15,043 nt of DNA, taken from positions 1 through 15,043 of the forward strand of contig JAXDLH010000292.1 of the NCBI GenBank assembly GCA_034666705.1, read 5' to 3'. Position 1 is the stretch's first letter. Each line of letters starts with the position of its first letter. This stretch comes from JAXDLH01 sp034666705 (GTDB lineage: Bacteria > Chloroflexota > UBA6077 > SHYK01). A model generated the notes under the pieces. That model saw only the letters and a program-made list of their open reading frames with translations, ran no database searches and was not told where the DNA came from. Both the position numbers and the translations under genes were made by a program. Shown here piece by piece: positions 13,893 through 15,043 of this stretch.

Positions 13893-15043
13893 ATGAGTTG
13901 GACCGCACCGGGGCACCCCCGCCCGTACGATCGCCGACGCCGCACCACGCGTGCTGCGCTCCTCCGCCTGGAGCGGATTTATCTCACGCTCGCCGCGCTC
14001 ACTTGTGCGCTCGTCGTCGCAACGTACGTCGTCGCGCCACGGGTTGCCGCCTCGTCGTCGGGCGCGTTCGAGACGGCCGATGCATCGAGAACGGACGACG
14101 CGGCCGCGACGATCACGCAGTTGGGGTTCTTTGGCGGAGCGATAACCGCGGGTGCACCGGCAGTCCGTGCGGAAACGGTCGCTCCCGATGACGTCGTGGC
14201 GGGGATTCCAGAATGGGTGCAAGCCATTCGCGCCACCCGGCTGTGGGCGGACCCGACGAGCGATCTGGCGGTTGCCTCGCTTCCCGAGTGGCAATACCTG
14301 CACGTAGTTGGGGTGGATCAGGTATGGCTGCGTGTCGAAGCGACGCTGACCGATGGTCCGGTCAGCGGGTGGGCGAGCCTGGATGACGTCGGCCTCTCCG
14401 GACCGCCGCCGAGTTGGCTGCTAACCCTCGCACCGACGACCTTGTTTGCAACGTCAGACGGCAATGAGACCATAAATAGCGTGCCAGTTGGTGCGGCCGC
14501 AATGGTGTGGGGCCCGACAAAGAGCGGTCGCATCTCGGTCTACACGCCGATCGACCCAACCGCACGACGGCCCGGCTTCGGGTGGCTTCCGGTGGCAGAT
14601 GTAGGGCCTGCACCCGCGCCTGCCGGCATTCTGCTGCCATCGCCGCAGTTCCATCCAATGCCGATCGCCACAGATCGCGTGTACCGGGTGGTACCCGGGG
14701 ATACGCGCGCGTCGGTCGCCGCGGGTCTCGGGGTAGACGTGCCAACCCTTCTGGCAGCGAACGATCTGGCGCCGAGCAACTCCCTTCTCATCGGACAGAT
14801 ATTGCGGTTGCCGCCGCGCCCGGCCGCGGTGGCGGCTGCGTCGGCGCCGGTCAAGGTACGCGACATTGCGCCCGGTTGGATCAGCCCCGACATGCATGGC
14901 GTAGTGATCGATGAAGCGTCCGGCGAGATCCTCTGGTCCCGTGATCCGTACTCGCCGGTGGCGCCAGCCAGCTTGACGAAGATCGTCACAGCGCTGGTGA
15001 CGCTGGACTACGCGCGAACGACCGATCGTGTTCGGGTCGACGT
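13893..15043 (+). CDS. D-alanyl-D-alanine carboxypeptidase-like (peptidase S11) with SH3-like and LysM regions (partial)
   Basis: The first 383 residues of a cell-envelope protein; it runs off the window. A basic N-terminus (RRRRTTR) precedes a hydrophobic segment (about 29-52), which is a signal anchor or uncleaved signal. Next come two SH3-like segments (about 115-168 and 178-235) and a LysM-like domain (263-306, VYRVVPGDT ... NDLAPSNSLLIGQILRLP) for peptidoglycan binding. The catalytic domain begins about 328; PASLTKIV (358-365) has the SxxK motif with Ser360 and Lys363, as in S11 serine D,D-carboxypeptidases (DacA/DacF). The second and third motifs lie beyond the window, so a beta-lactamase or PBP-like relative is not excluded. 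The start is ATG 13893 with only a weak GGGAAA nearby. Confidence 0.88.
   Translation, partial: MSWTAPGHPRPYDRRRRTTRAALLRLERIYLTLAALTCALVVATYVVAPRVAASSSGAFETADASRTDDAAATITQLGFFGGAITAGAPAVRAETVAPDDVVAGIPEWVQAIRATRLWADPTSDLAVASLPEWQYLHVVGVDQVWLRVEATLTDGPVSGWASLDDVGLSGPPPSWLLTLAPTTLFATSDGNETINSVPVGAAAMVWGPTKSGRISVYTPIDPTARRPGFGWLPVADVGPAPAPAGILLPSPQFHPMPIATDRVYRVVPGDTRASVAAGLGVDVPTLLAANDLAPSNSLLIGQILRLPPRPAAVAAASAPVKVRDIAPGWISPDMHGVVIDEASGEILWSRDPYSPVAPASLTKIVTALVTLDYARTTDRVRVD

Overview
This GC-rich window (roughly 60-65% by eye, gene-dense, mostly intergenic gaps under 200 bases) looks like chromosomal DNA of a free-living bacterium. Gene content, frequent GTG/TTG starts and protein style resemble Chloroflexota, especially the Thermomicrobia (Sphaerobacter/Nitrolancea-like). 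That placement is an inference from the sequence alone. There are no rRNA or tRNA genes, insertion sequences, phage genes or CRISPR arrays.

Left region (1-3754, minus strand): a signalling block read leftward. It encodes a REC-GAF-HisKA_3 sensor kinase, an overlapping NarL/LuxR-type response regulator, and a GGDEF-EAL protein cut by the window edge. The kinase's receiver domain lacks its phosphoacceptor Asp (Gln instead). The GGDEF domain is degenerate while the EAL domain looks intact. The kinase and the GGDEF-EAL protein share the same short helical linker motif, so they probably belong to one signalling family or pathway.

Divergent control region (3764-3940): 177 bases with two perfect inverted repeats and a plausible -10 for the rightward genes.

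Central region (3941-8851, plus strand): apt, mtnA, mtnP, an unassigned PfkB-family kinase and metK. Together they make S-adenosylmethionine (MetK), split its by-product methylthioadenosine (MtnP), recover the adenine as AMP (Apt) and isomerise the methylthioribose-1-phosphate (MtnA). A hairpin followed by five T residues lies immediately before mtnA, and a GC-rich hairpin lies in the metK leader.

Right-central region (8879-13186, plus strand): an RMD-like NAD-dependent epimerase/reductase, a phosphoglucomutase/phosphomannomutase with its own good promoter, a bifunctional phosphoglucose/phosphomannose isomerase, and an overlapping small YggX-like protein with four cysteines. The sugar enzymes fit supply of hexose phosphates and GDP-6-deoxyhexose for cell-surface polysaccharide.

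Right edge (13306-15043, plus strand): a small protein with a possible PUA/EVE-like fold, then the N-terminal part of a membrane-anchored D-Ala-D-Ala carboxypeptidase-like protein with SH3-like and LysM regions, cut by the window edge.

Most of the window is housekeeping metabolism. The points most worth a second look are the degenerate signalling domains, the mtnA leader, the unassigned kinase in the SAM cluster, the four-Cys YggX variant and the EVE-like protein. I saw no convincing wholly new system.
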